Shown in pieces: positions 32,472-42,162 of a DNA stretch of 64,000 nucleotides (position 1 is the stretch's first letter; each line of letters starts with the position of its first letter). The DNA comes from Incurvaria masculella. Its lineage: Eukaryota > Arthropoda > Insecta > Lepidoptera > Incurvariidae. The DNA lies in the NCBI GenBank assembly GCA_946894095.1, contig OX335657.1, forward strand, positions 8,494,001 through 8,558,000, in the 5' to 3' direction. The notes below the pieces were generated by a model. It saw only the letters and a list, made by a program, of their open reading frames with translations, was not told where the DNA came from and ran no database searches. Both the position numbers and the translations under genes were made by a program.

Positions 32472-32830
32472 ATTAAATTTTAAGACAATGCCTTTATGTA
32501 TTCATTCAGCCCTTTAGCAAACCGTTTGATAAGCAAAAAAATTCCATTCATTCCTTTAACTTTCATCGATACCGATCGATTTAAAAACATTAATTCAAAT
32601 TGTATGTACTCCGTTGACCTATTAATGCAAGAAAACAGGCAAGATTTATCATTTTAAATTCCGGCAATCTTCGAATAATTTAAATACGAGCTAATAAATA
32701 CATTCGGATGCAATCGACAGTAGAGTGATACTACTCTGAAAATTTATGTTAAAAACACACACAAATTCGGCTTTCCTGAAATCTAATAAAAAAGCAGCAC
32801 ACCAACCGACACACAGTAAATTAAGTGCAG
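32472..32830. other. No recognisable feature
   Basis: AT-rich anonymous DNA. Confidence 0.4.
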
Positions 32831-33045
32831 TAAAACGAGCGTCGCGCCGGCGGCGACAGTGGGGAGGCGACGCACAATCCACTTCACTGGCGCACTGCAC
32901 TGGTCCGTCACTACACTGTTCACTGGGCACTAAATCACTGCGCTCCCGCACTGTAATCCGCTCGTCACTGCAATCCTTGCAATCCTTCACGCGGCAGTTC
33001 CGCGGCCGCCGGCGCGCGACGCTTCGGGTGCACGGGGGACATTAG
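32831..33045 (-). promoter_or_regulatory. CpG-rich, untranslated-leader-like segment
   Basis: On the minus strand it reads as alternating CAGTG/GTGA words (GCAGTGATTTAGTGCCCAGTG), the texture of many insect 5' leaders. CG-dense ends flank it. No TATA box or donor decides the matter. It lies downstream of the spen exon on the same strand, so it could be an internal first exon or nothing. Confidence 0.25.
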
Positions 33046-34372
33046 GCATGCAGGTTCGAAAACACGCGGCTCTTGCATGCGAATCTACCACCCCTGCGGG
33101 TGTGCTCCTCTTAACGACACCGAAAGGGGCTGAGACCAATGTAGACTATCTACCAAATGGCGTGCAAGAGCCTCGCCACATCAGGCTAACGATCGCGGCT
33201 CGCGTACGTGACTTATGTTCAGGCCCATTTGAAACTACGTTCACATTTATCTACCATGTCGATGATAACCCAGCATATTGGGGAAGCACACTCGGGATGA
33301 TTTAGCAAAGTTTACTGGAGCTTTGGGCATATTGAGGCACACGTACGCGTCTCATAAGAGAGACGCCGTCTCGAAAGCGGCCGCGACGTTTTTTGGTAAT
33401 ATTTGTCCCAATCACACACACACCAACAGAGCGTATTTCAAAAAAACTCTCACCACTGATCAATTGCGCCATTTAAATGGATGAGTACCGCAGTAAACCC
33501 TCGGGACCACTTGACAGCTAGAACTGAAACCGCACCGCAACAGTGGTTTTTTTTTTTTTTGTTATCGAGCGAATGGTGTGTGTGATCTGAGATGTATTTA
33601 AACGCAACCACAGGGCAAACAACTCAACCGAAACAATAAGATAGATACACAAGAAAGAAAATACACTTCAGTAATAACAACGATCACGTTACTTTCGCGA
33701 AAGACATGAGGATAAACTATATATAAATAGGTTTCAGAAACCCTTTTATCCATTCATTGGGCCACAAACTTTTAACCATGCTGGGCAACATTTACTGCTT
33801 CATGAACTTAGAGAATGAATGATTTGCTCCAGAACCAACTTGGTTCTGAAGCAAAAAAGAATTAAAGTTTTGGTCATTATTAATTTAAAAAAATGCGTTA
33901 GACTCTCAAGCATTAGAAGGGAAACTTCTCAAGTTCTAGTATTTGTTTTTGGTTTGTTTCAGGATTAGGACATGGTTACGTGGAATTCGATAGAAGAAAA
34001 TATCTATTAAATAAATGTAATATTTCTTGTATTGATAAATTTCCATTAATGGTACTTAATGTGTTATCCGTACGCAGATGCAGGTGAAGGGGAATATTTA
34101 TTGTTTTTTTTTTACACATTTTGGAAGCTTCACTAAAAAAATGTGGGCTCCATACATATAAAGTCTTGTGACTATGATGAGATGTAGGAGTATGATGCAA
34201 AAAAAAGTTATTTTTTCCCTTGAGAACCATCCCAATTATTTAGACTACTTATTTGTATCCCTAAACGTCAGCAATATAAAAGCTGAAGCTGTGAAGAGAT
34301 GCCTGTGTCGATTGTTTTGCTTGCCCGCGAGAGAGGAGGTAGAGTTAGGTAGTAGAGGAGGTAGGTACTCAC
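33046..34372. other. No gene recognised; intron side 3' of the spen exon
   Basis: An 85-codon ORF (33048-33305) and others lack motifs. No TIR element is visible. This is taken as spen intron because of the donor site at 34371-34372. Confidence 0.45.
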
Positions 34373-34663
34373 GCCGAGGAGACGACGTGCTGGTAGCGCG
34401 GCGCCGAGCTCACGGAGCCACCCGAGGAGCCGGCGGGCGAGGAGCCGGCGGAGGCGGTCGCGGGCGCGGGTATCGCCGCCGGCTCGTAGTACTCGGTGGT
34501 GTACGCGCGCTCGTCCAGCAGCTTCTCGCTGTTGTGCGCCTTCGCGGCGGACTTGATGTCCATGAACGCGACCGCCGCGCACGCCCCGCCCGCCGCCTCC
34601 ATCGCGCCACCCCCTCCGCCGCCGCCCCGCGGCAGCAGCTTGACACTCTGCACTCGGCCATAT
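34373..34663 (-). CDS. spen: split ends (Spen/SHARP) exon: second half of RRM1
   Basis: A 291-bp exon. The 5' boundary is acceptor TTGTTGCAG at 34664-34672, the 3' boundary donor GTGAGT from 34372 down. It starts with the last base of a codon (phase 2) and ends with two bases of another. It reads YGRVQSVKLLP, a Gly7 insertion, GGACAAVAFMDIKSAAKAHNS, LDERAYTTEYYEP, then a Ser/Ala/Gly-rich linker. This aligns with the RRM1 of SPEN-family transcriptional co-repressors (YGRVxSVKxLP ... DIKSAxKAHNS ... YxEP). RNP1 is AAVAFM and the last beta strand TTEYYEP. Spen is a nuclear RNA-binding scaffold that recruits histone deacetylase complexes. The exon carrying RNP2 was not found in the window. The glycine run in the beta2-beta3 loop is longer than in vertebrates. 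Confidence 0.9.
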
Positions 34664-35155
34664 CTGCAACAACACAGAAACAACAATCAGCGCCGGTGTA
34701 AGCGGCAGGATTGAATCAACGCCAGACGACCGTCTCGACGATTTATGTGTAGGTACATACTATAGACGCGGTCTATCTGTAACAACAATCAGCTTCTGAA
34801 GCACTGGGCCGATCTAAGCAGCAGGATTGGTGTAGGTACTAAGTGAAACTGATTTAGACGCGGTAGGGCCTTATTTGTTACAACACACAAACAACAATCA
34901 GCCGCTGAAGCACTGGGTCGGTGTAAGCGGCCGGATTGAATCAACGTCAGACGACCGTCCCGACGCTTTATGTGTAGGTACTAAGTGAAGCTTATTTAAA
35001 TGCGGTAGGGCCTTATCTGTAACATCACTCAAACAACAATCAACCGCTGAAACACCGGGTCGGTGTAAGCGGTAGGATTTAATGAACTTTAGGCGACCGT
35101 CTTGACGCTTTTTGTGTAGGTACTAAGTGAAACATATTCAGACGCGCTAGGGTAA
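34657..35155. repeat. Tandem repeat overlapping the spen splice acceptor
   Basis: Four units start at the GGCC.TATCTG motif near 34657, 34770, 34867 and 35009. Spacing is 113, 98 and 142 bp; unit 2 carries a deletion. Shared words are AACAACAATCAGC, CACTGGGTCGGTGTAAGCGG, CAGACGACCGT, TTTATGTGTAGGTACTAAGTG. Unit 1 contains the functional acceptor and the first bases of the exon. Units 2 and 4 retain an AG in the same place (minus strand GTTACAG); unit 3 has lost it. Confidence 0.85.
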
Positions 35156-35614
35156 TTAGCCTGGATCAGACGATTAAGTAAAACGACAATCATTTTAAGT
35201 CACACCGCCCAACTCGAAAACACTCAATCGTACTTCTACCATAACTTCGTAATTCCTAAGCATGTGCATTGCGTACGTCAACAAATACCAGAACACAGTT
35301 ATGTATCATCATTAAATTATTCTTTAAAGGCCTATAGAAAATACCATAGTTTAATGGTTTGATAGTAACTTATCAACTATGAAATACTCTGACCAGCACC
35401 AAAAACTAGTTACTTATCTAAAATTTTGGTTTAAAATTTATATTGCGTACATTTTAAATTCATTGTTTAAAGATGCAGGAAAGTATTTTTTTAAATATTT
35501 AATCGATAAAAAAAAACCGCCATCAATTAGTGCAAGGCAACTCCTGCTTTTAGGATATTTTTCTTGGACTAGCATTCTTTGCGAATAATAAAAAAAAAAT
35601 AGTTTCCGATCTCA
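35156..35614. other. No recognisable feature
   Basis: AT-rich anonymous DNA, taken as spen intron upstream of the RRM1 exon. Confidence 0.4.
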
Positions 35615-35750
35615 GGCCGAGATAAATAGTCGTAACACAAACTAAGACTAACGAAAAGTAGTACTTTGTGACGTCAATTCGCATTACTTTGATATTTCGT
35701 CCATACAAAATGTGTCAAAGTGACGTCACAAAGTACTATTTATCTCAGCC
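35615..35750. mobile_element. Hairpin MITE family D, copy 2, right arm deleted
   Basis: The left arm is complete (GGCCGAGATAAATAGTCGTA ...). The right arm jumps from AAAGTACTA straight to TTTATCTCAGCC, losing about 32 bp at a CTA shared by both sides. TGACGTCA occurs at 35669-35676 and 35721-35728. Confidence 0.85.
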
Positions 35751-35906
35751 TCAGTGCTGGTGTTTCCTTGGGTTTTGTCTTTTTCGGAACACAAACCACA
35801 GAATTAATAACGGGCGGAGAAGTTAGCTTGTGCTAAGTTACTACAACAAATAATTGTAAATAAAAAAAATACTATTTTTATCTTTGCCGTTATATTTGAC
35901 CTAAGG

Positions 35907-36207
35907 CAGTGGTTCTTGAAAGCACCTAAAGTGGTCCGCGAAGCCATACAGAAAAGATGTAAGTGACGATTTGACAGGAGTTCCTAAAGAATATGCAGTC
36001 ACCAAAATCGCGTTAAATTGATGTATGTAAATTTTTGTATCTGTAAAGTTAAATTTTCGTAAGAAAAATACCTTTGTATGCGTGTTTTATGTATGGATAG
36101 AATAAACCTTTATTAATTTAGATTTAATTGCCTCCAACATTAAGTGGTCCGTGGCCAGACAACATTTTGTCAAATAGTCCGTCCTCACTAAAAGAAGAGA
36201 ACCACTT
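35907..36207. mobile_element. Possible hAT-like MITE
   Basis: CAGTGGTTCTTGAAAG at left and AGAGAACCACTT at right would be imperfect hAT-type ends. The flanks ACCTAAGG and ACCCAAAG match at 6 of 8 positions, the size of a hAT target duplication. A related left end is at 25125. Right-end assignment is weak because the same bases also read as a splice donor and coding sequence. Confidence 0.4.
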
Positions 36208-36351
36208 ACCCAAAGGATCTGTCACAAGCTGTCCCAAATTATCATAAACATTTGCAGTCGATGACTTATCGGACGGTGCACACAACACAGGCTTTTTCGG
36301 CGCAAAAGACATATCTGGACGCAGCTTGATTTCATGTCCATGTATTCGATA
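36124..36351 (-). CDS. Unidentified ORF fragment with donor-like site and poly(A) signal
   Basis: An open minus-strand frame of about 75 codons running from the edge of MITE C copy 7 to TAA at 36124. It reads YRIHGHEIKLRPDMSF, PKKPVLCAPSDKSSTANVY, DNLGQLVTDPLG and KWFSSFSEDGLFDKML. Composition is protein-like rather than repeat-like. AATAAA on the minus strand lies at 36109-36114, about 10 bp past the stop. TTTGGTAAGTGG after DPLG is a near-ideal splice donor, so the coding part may really end there. I do not recognise the family. Possibilities are a last exon, a retrocopy, or a mobile-element protein truncated by MITE C. Confidence 0.4.
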   Translation of the reverse strand, partial: YRIHGHEIKLRPDMSFAPKKPVLCAPSDKSSTANVYDNLGQLVTDPLGKWFSSFSEDGLFDKMLSGHGPLNVGGN

Positions 36352-36674
36352 TGGGTAGTCCAAGTTCTCACCTAAATTTGGCGTTTACGGAACTTCGTAG
36401 TTACGTAGAAACGTCAAATCCATACGAGTTGTCCTTCGGTTCTCCACGAGGTCTCCAACCTGTCAAAAAACTAACTCGGACGCCGAGTCGGAGTGAACGC
36501 CAACGTCAGCGTATTTACGGCAAAGAAACGTAAGCTGTCAAGTCAAATCAAACTTGGACTGCAAAATGTTAGTTCGCTTTACGCCCGCGCAGCAGTGGCT
36601 CTTCAATTCTCCATACATTTGAAAACGCTAGTCGATCGGTTTGGCGTAAACGCCAATTTAGGTAACAAGCAAAC
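36352..36674 (+). mobile_element. MITE family C, copy 7
   Basis: Left GGGTAGTCCAAGTTCTCACC and AATTTGGCGTTTACGGAAC; right GGCGTAAACGCCAATTTAGG. About 320 bp, near full length. It interrupts the unidentified ORF at its upstream edge. Confidence 0.8.
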
Positions 36675-37847
36675 TAAGGAATCTGGAGCATGCAATATGT
36701 TTTGACTAAAAAGATAAACGTATGTTTTATGTTATGCACCAGCAGCACAAAACAACTCACATCACATGGCTGCCTGCGAGGGCGATAAGAATTCCGTCCC
36801 TCTCTCGCACATGCATGACGTGTTCAATTTTAGAACGCTGCCTGCGTTCGTCGTCGGCGCACTTTGAGCCAGCCAAGTATTAAACGCGGGGTCGGGGACG
36901 GGCCGCCGCACTCGGCTGATGCAATCGCTATCGAGCGGTCGCGAAGCGGAGCGCGCTGCCGCGCTTATGTAGCTGTGGAAACTTTCTATGGACTATTGTG
37001 AGTCAGCGGCGGCCAGTTGAGTGAAATATTTTGTGATTTTAAGGAACTTGTACGGCTATTAAAAGTGGTATCATAACCGAGTGGTGCTCATCAAAAAAAC
37101 AATCGATACTGGATTTATGTGTGGAAAAAAATGTGAATCGTAAAATGTCCATACATAATCATAATTCGTAAATAAATGAATTAGTTTTGGGCTTATTTTT
37201 GAAGATATGTATTGTAACCAAACAAAAGTTAAGACGATTAAGGCACTATGGCGTAGAAGATAATCTAAATTCACGAATATTATAAGTAACTATCTACCTA
37301 TAATATAAACCTATGCATGTAAACGCAATGTGAAGCAAACGAGCGACCGATTTCACGCTCAGTCGACATGGGCCGGCGAAGGCAAAGTTGAGATGAAAGG
37401 TGGACAAAAAGTGCGACGCTGCCGCTCCGTGCAGACGGGGCAAAATGTAGCCGCTCCGTGTCGCTTATACGTACATCCGTGCCGCGTATACATGCAGAGA
37501 TGAATGATGTGCGTAGGGTTGTCGACTTCCAAGAAAACATCCGCTGAACTTGGAATTTAATTTGTTTTAGTACATACGACGAATAACTACTCGAAAAAAT
37601 GGCTTTGAATTTAATATGGTAAAATAGCAATATAATAAAAACCATACAATATGTATTCAAATAATTAGGTAAACATAGTCCAACCAGATAAATAGAGCAA
37701 ATAAATAAAAAAACCGCAACTTTAAATTGTTTGTGGCCAACATTTCACAAAAAATGTTAATTAGTAAATAGGGACATATAAAGGAAGTTTTAAGTAAACT
37801 ACCTAATACGGGAAAAATAGTTACCATAGAGCGCCTGATCAGAGCAT
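36675..37847. other. No recognised gene; CpG-rich patch near 36830-36970
   Basis: The patch contains CG-dense sequence followed by CAGTTGAGTGAAATATTTTGTG, reminiscent of an insect 5' leader on the plus strand, but no ORF continues from it. 37320-37510 is GC-moderate with an unassigned 120-codon minus-strand ORF. Confidence 0.35.
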
Positions 37848-38160
37848 TTTTAGGGTTCCGTACCCAAAGGGTGAACACGGAAACCTATTACTAAGCCTCC
37901 GCTGTCCGTCCGTCCGTCCGTGTCCGTCCGTCCTTCCGTCTGTCACAGGGCTGTATCTCATAAACCGTAATAGGTAGGCAGCTGAAATTTTCACAGAGTG
38001 TGTATTTATTTTACGGCTATAACAATAAATAGGTAAAATAAAATAATAACAAAGAATAAAGGGTCCCGTTACAAAAAACGCGATTTTTTATGTTAAATCT
38101 TGTACAATGGTACGGAACCGTTCGTGTGCGAGTCCGTCTCGCACTTGGCCGTTTTTTTTT
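37848..38160 (+). repeat. Dispersed repeat B, copy 7
   Basis: Complete copy, TTTTAGGGTTCCGTACCC to CGTCTCGCACTTGGCCG, with a GTCC run expanded in the head region. In tandem with copy 8 about 12 bp away. Confidence 0.85.
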
Positions 38161-38171
38161 ATGTATGTTAT

Positions 38172-38456
38172 CTTTTTTAGGGTTCCGTACCCAAAGGGTA
38201 AAAACGGAACCCTATTACTAAGCCTCCGCTGTCCGCCCGTCCGTCCGTCTGTCACAGGGCTATATCTCGTGAACCGTAATAGGTAGGAAGCTGAAATTTT
38301 CACGGAGTGTGTATTTATTTTGCCGCTATAACAACAAATAGGTAAAATAAAATAATAATAATTAAAGGGTACAAAAAATGTGTTAAAATATTTTTTTTTG
38401 TTAAATCTTGTACGGAACCCTTCGTGTGCGAATCCGACTCGCACTTGGCCGGTTTT
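38172..38456 (+). repeat. Dispersed repeat B, copy 8
   Basis: Same orientation as copy 7 and similar in sequence, ending CCGACTCGCACTTGGCCGG. The 140-codon minus-strand ORF over copies 7-8 is a by-product. Confidence 0.85.
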
Positions 38457-38522
38457 ATGTTCTCGTGTATGTATTGCAGTAGTTCCATATAAGAAAGCCA
38501 GAATACTCAATTATTTTGATGT

Positions 38523-38590
38523 ACAGTAGACCCGGGTTATCCGACAAACGTTTTGCAAGGTTGTGTCCGACGATTTAATTTGTCGGACTA
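38523..38590. mobile_element. Pogo/Tigger-like terminus
   Basis: CAGTAGACCCGGGTTATCCGACA preceded by TA is typical of pogo-group termini. An inner inverted pair (TGTCCGACGATT and ATTTGTCGGAC) follows. The opposite end was not found. Confidence 0.55.
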
Positions 38591-39538
38591 TAGAATACTG
38601 CTACCGAAATTTCTTTGAAAAAGAGCACCTTGCAGTCCGAAAAATTACATACATACACCGTTATAAAACGGTAATAACATGTTTGTTTCAATTTTCACCT
38701 GTTTTTCGACACAATATTTTGTATTTATTGGTAAACAGTGTTCATCTGACTTATTTAGCTGGACGTTAGGCTGTGGACATCTTCAGGATTCGCGACGCGA
38801 CCTGGAGGACCTCTGATGTCAGTCAGATGTCAACTAGAGGTCGTCGGCTGCACAGATTGTAGCTGTGTTCAGCCGCAGTTGCGGGTAGTGACAAAGTATT
38901 CCATTTAGAAATGAAGTCATCCACGCAAACTATGCTAACGGTGTCACTTTGCATTAGTTTTGCCTGTTGTTTTGCCATATTTCGCCAGTAACAGAGCCCA
39001 AGACGCTGACAGCATCTTAAAGTTGAGATGTCTTGTAATTTCTTTCGAGAAACGTCGAGCTAAATGAGAAAGCTAAATAATGTTTATCCGTTAATTTAAA
39101 ATAATACAGTAAGATCAAATATATATGTATGTAAATAAATATGCTGCATGATATATGTTGTGAATTAAACAACACAATATATCATATAGGGTTTATTATA
39201 AACTTATAACTTAGTATTTATAAGTTATTATAAAATAATAACTGAACATATTGATATCAATTGTATAGGTACTTATACGAACACGTACGCTGTCACCCCT
39301 GCTGTGGACAAACCGACTATAATAGCACGAACTCGTTTCTCCTGCTCTGCTGGGCTCACGAGAGACGAGGCGATACGCTGCGTGTGTTCGTATACACCGG
39401 GTCGAACAGAGAACAACATCACAAGGCACAAACTAGGTATGATGTTAAATGTTAAAGAAACAACCATTCTTGAATTCAAATATTGGATGAAAGCATCAAG
39501 TCACCGATGTAGCAACCTCGGTGACCTACCCATGTTAT
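38591..39538. other. No recognisable feature
   Basis: AT-rich tract 39170-39240 with dyad symmetry; several mutually overlapping ORFs 39211-39479 without motifs. Confidence 0.4.
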
Positions 39539-40085
39539 TTAAGGTGGCCCATCCCGCTCAACTCCCCATACAAACGGGGAAAGAAGATCACGCCCATATT
39601 TCTTGTCAGAGATCCCAAGTTTTGCTCAAAATAGCTTTATTTGATCGAACTAGATGTCTGATTACCGTTGGCATTATAAAATTGTGTTTGGTTTCTAAGT
39701 TTTAAGGTCCGAAAGTTCGATTTTTTCGCGCGTTTTATACAATAACTTTGGAGGTGGATTACGAAATGATAAAGTAAGAACATCTTAAAAAGATTAGTCA
39801 TCAGACATAGCTTATTTAATCAAGATTATAATCAAATTGGTTTTTGTTAGATTTTTTACTAAAGCGGTCGTACTTTTTGGCTATTAGTCATTTTGTAATT
39901 AAAATTTTCGTAAATCTTATTAAATCATACACTATGCACATTGTCTTTTTTGTGGACATGTTGCATCTTCCTCATCACGGAGCCTGTCTTTTTTTTTAAA
40001 CAGAGAAGGTCCCAGAGCGCAACAGCACGGTTTTGTACCGTGCCCGCGAATGAGTTCGTCCCTCCGCCGGGTTGGGCCATATTAA
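39539..40085 (-). mobile_element. MITE family A, copy 8
   Basis: 547 bp. Left TTAAGGTGGCCCATCCCGCTC; right GGGTTGGGCCATATTAA, with one substitution in the TIR. TTAA at both ends. The ORFs 39304-39705 and 39941-40177 straddle its edges and are not genes. Confidence 0.85.
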
Positions 40086-41066
40086 GTGCTTTAGAACAAA
40101 AGTATACCTATTTTTTATATAATTCCCAAGTTTCTTGCCGGGTCTTCTTCCACCGTGATAATCGAACCGTCTTTTGAAAATCCAAGTGTGTAGTATCTAC
40201 ATCTACTGGAGGAAAATAACCGAATATGTAAACCAACTCGATAGGTACGTTATCTTATCTGTTTGGGAGTTATTTTCCATAACATTGGAAGGTGATTTAG
40301 AGTAAACCGGGGTGAACCCTACATTATCCGGGCAGAGAATGACCAATTAATTGAAGCATTTGTCGTTTACTGTGTGCACCTTGAAGCTAGGTGTTTTCTG
40401 ACGGACGAATCCAAAGACAATTGTCAGCTCTAACTGCAATAAAACAAAAAGAGAATTGTGAACTCGACTTCTCAAGACGAAACCAGTTATCTATCAACTA
40501 AATACTATCTACACCCACCCACAGTCCGTAGATGACGAATACATGCCTACCTACCTATTATACATGACTATGATCGGCGGTGGTAGCAGCGGGCGAGTGA
40601 TTAAATTGGTCGATGTCTGGCGCGACGTTGCCGCGTTGCCTTTCTACAACATGGCGGCGGCGCTCGACGTGCCCGTTTCCGTGTGAAACTGCGCCGCGCC
40701 TGTGTTGGTGCGAGGCGGGCGTGGGGGCGCGGAGGGGGGAGATACCGGCTCGATGACGTCAGTCGGCTTTCTGAATAGCCACTTCACAAGTGGTGGGCGG
40801 CAATTGTGGCGTTTTAGCTGCCACATCTATCTGCCTGTGTTGTGTACGAGAGCGCCACGCGCCTCGAAGTCAACTCATAAACATTTATGAGAAGACATAC
40901 ACTGGAGCCCAATCTCGTAGCAGTTTTACATATTCGCGTGTGGACACCTAGATCTATGCCAGAGTTACTAATACCTACGTAGTACATTTATTATGTCGTT
41001 ATGCGCGTTTGTCATCTAGACAAACGCCGAGACAAAGCAGTGCTACCTATCAAAGGTTAATGGCGA
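40086..41066. other. No recognisable feature; GC-rich patch 40640-40760
   Basis: The patch has GGCGGGCGTGGGGGCGCGG and a CpG-rich context but no ORF with a motif. Confidence 0.4.
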
Positions 41067-41113
41067 TTTTACAAAAGTTGTGCTATCAAATTGATGGCAC
41101 AACTTTTGTAAAA
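41067..41113. repeat. 17-bp perfect hairpin
   Basis: TTTTACAAAAGTTGTGC at 41067-41083 and its exact reverse complement at 41097-41113, 13-bp loop. Likely a MITE remnant. Confidence 0.8.
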
Positions 41114-41794
41114 AGGTATACATGAGAACTTTAAGGGCCTGGTACTAGCCAAATCGCAAAGTTAGACGAGGCACCCCAAGTAAACTAACTAAGTCTGACG
41201 ATTATAAGTGTCATCCTTACAATATATGATTCCTTGTCTAGGAATCGAATGATTTTCGTTAATGTATGTTTCCTTTTTCTATACAAAATACATTGTGGAA
41301 ACGGTGTCCATTTCCGAACTTTTTTGACTAAATGTAGAAATCTAAAAGCAAATGGAATTTTTTGTTTATGCATATATGCTGTTTTTGCTTATATCTAGAA
41401 ATCGAATGACTTTCAGATTTCTAATGAGAAAAATCAACTTTTTTTTATTTTTATTATTATTTAAATAAATGATGGAATAAAAAAATATTAACAATCCATT
41501 ATCAGTCTGGAGTTCTATTTGGATTTGCTGAAGCGTTTCACTACATATTATTACATTTGTTAAAAAGTGCATTTGTATGGCGCGAGTAGTTGGCTAGTCC
41601 TAGCGCCTTAAATCGTGAAATTAAAGAAACAAACCGTGACAGAGAAAGCTGCACATATCGCAAACTGCAGGCATATCGATACAGACCGGTTTTTTCACAT
41701 GACGCTAAATGTTTTGACAATTATTGTGTGTGCATTGTTTTTTGGTTTGTACCTATTTCAAAATTCTAGCGATATACCTACCTACCTAAAATAA
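41114..41794. other. No recognisable feature
   Basis: AT-rich; ORFs 41185-41572 on the minus strand lack motifs. Confidence 0.4.
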
Positions 41795-42162
41795 GTTTAG
41801 ACGTCGATTACTAAACGATAAAAAAAAATCTAATAATGTCATAAAAGACTTATGTACTAGTACATCTAATAAAAAATGTTAGTCATCTAGCCCAGCTTGT
41901 TCTATGAAAGTTTGGTTTTGAAATTTGAAATTTGATTTTCGACTGTAGCGTTCGTGATTTACTTTTAGCTGTAAGTCGTTTTGTAATATATTTTTTTGTA
42001 AATCCAACCAAATTAAAACACTATGCGCATTGTCTTCTTGGTGGACATGTTCGTCACGAGACTGTCTTTCTTTGAAACTGATAGGTACTGTGCTGAGCGC
42101 AATAGCACGACTTTGTGCCGTGGTCGCGAATAAGTTAGTCCCGTCGGTAAGGGCCCTCTTAA
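41795..42162 (-). mobile_element. MITE family A, old copy 9
   Basis: The right two thirds survive: GATTTACTTTTAGCTGTAAG, GGTGGACATG, AATAGCACGA.TTTGTGCCGTG and a worn TIR GGGCCCTCTTAA. The left end is lost. Divergence is similar to copies 5 and 7. Confidence 0.75.

Noticed and set aside
37298..38510. 120- and 140-codon minus-strand ORFs
   Set aside because: The second lies entirely in two repeat B copies; the first has no motif and is interrupted by AT-rich DNA.
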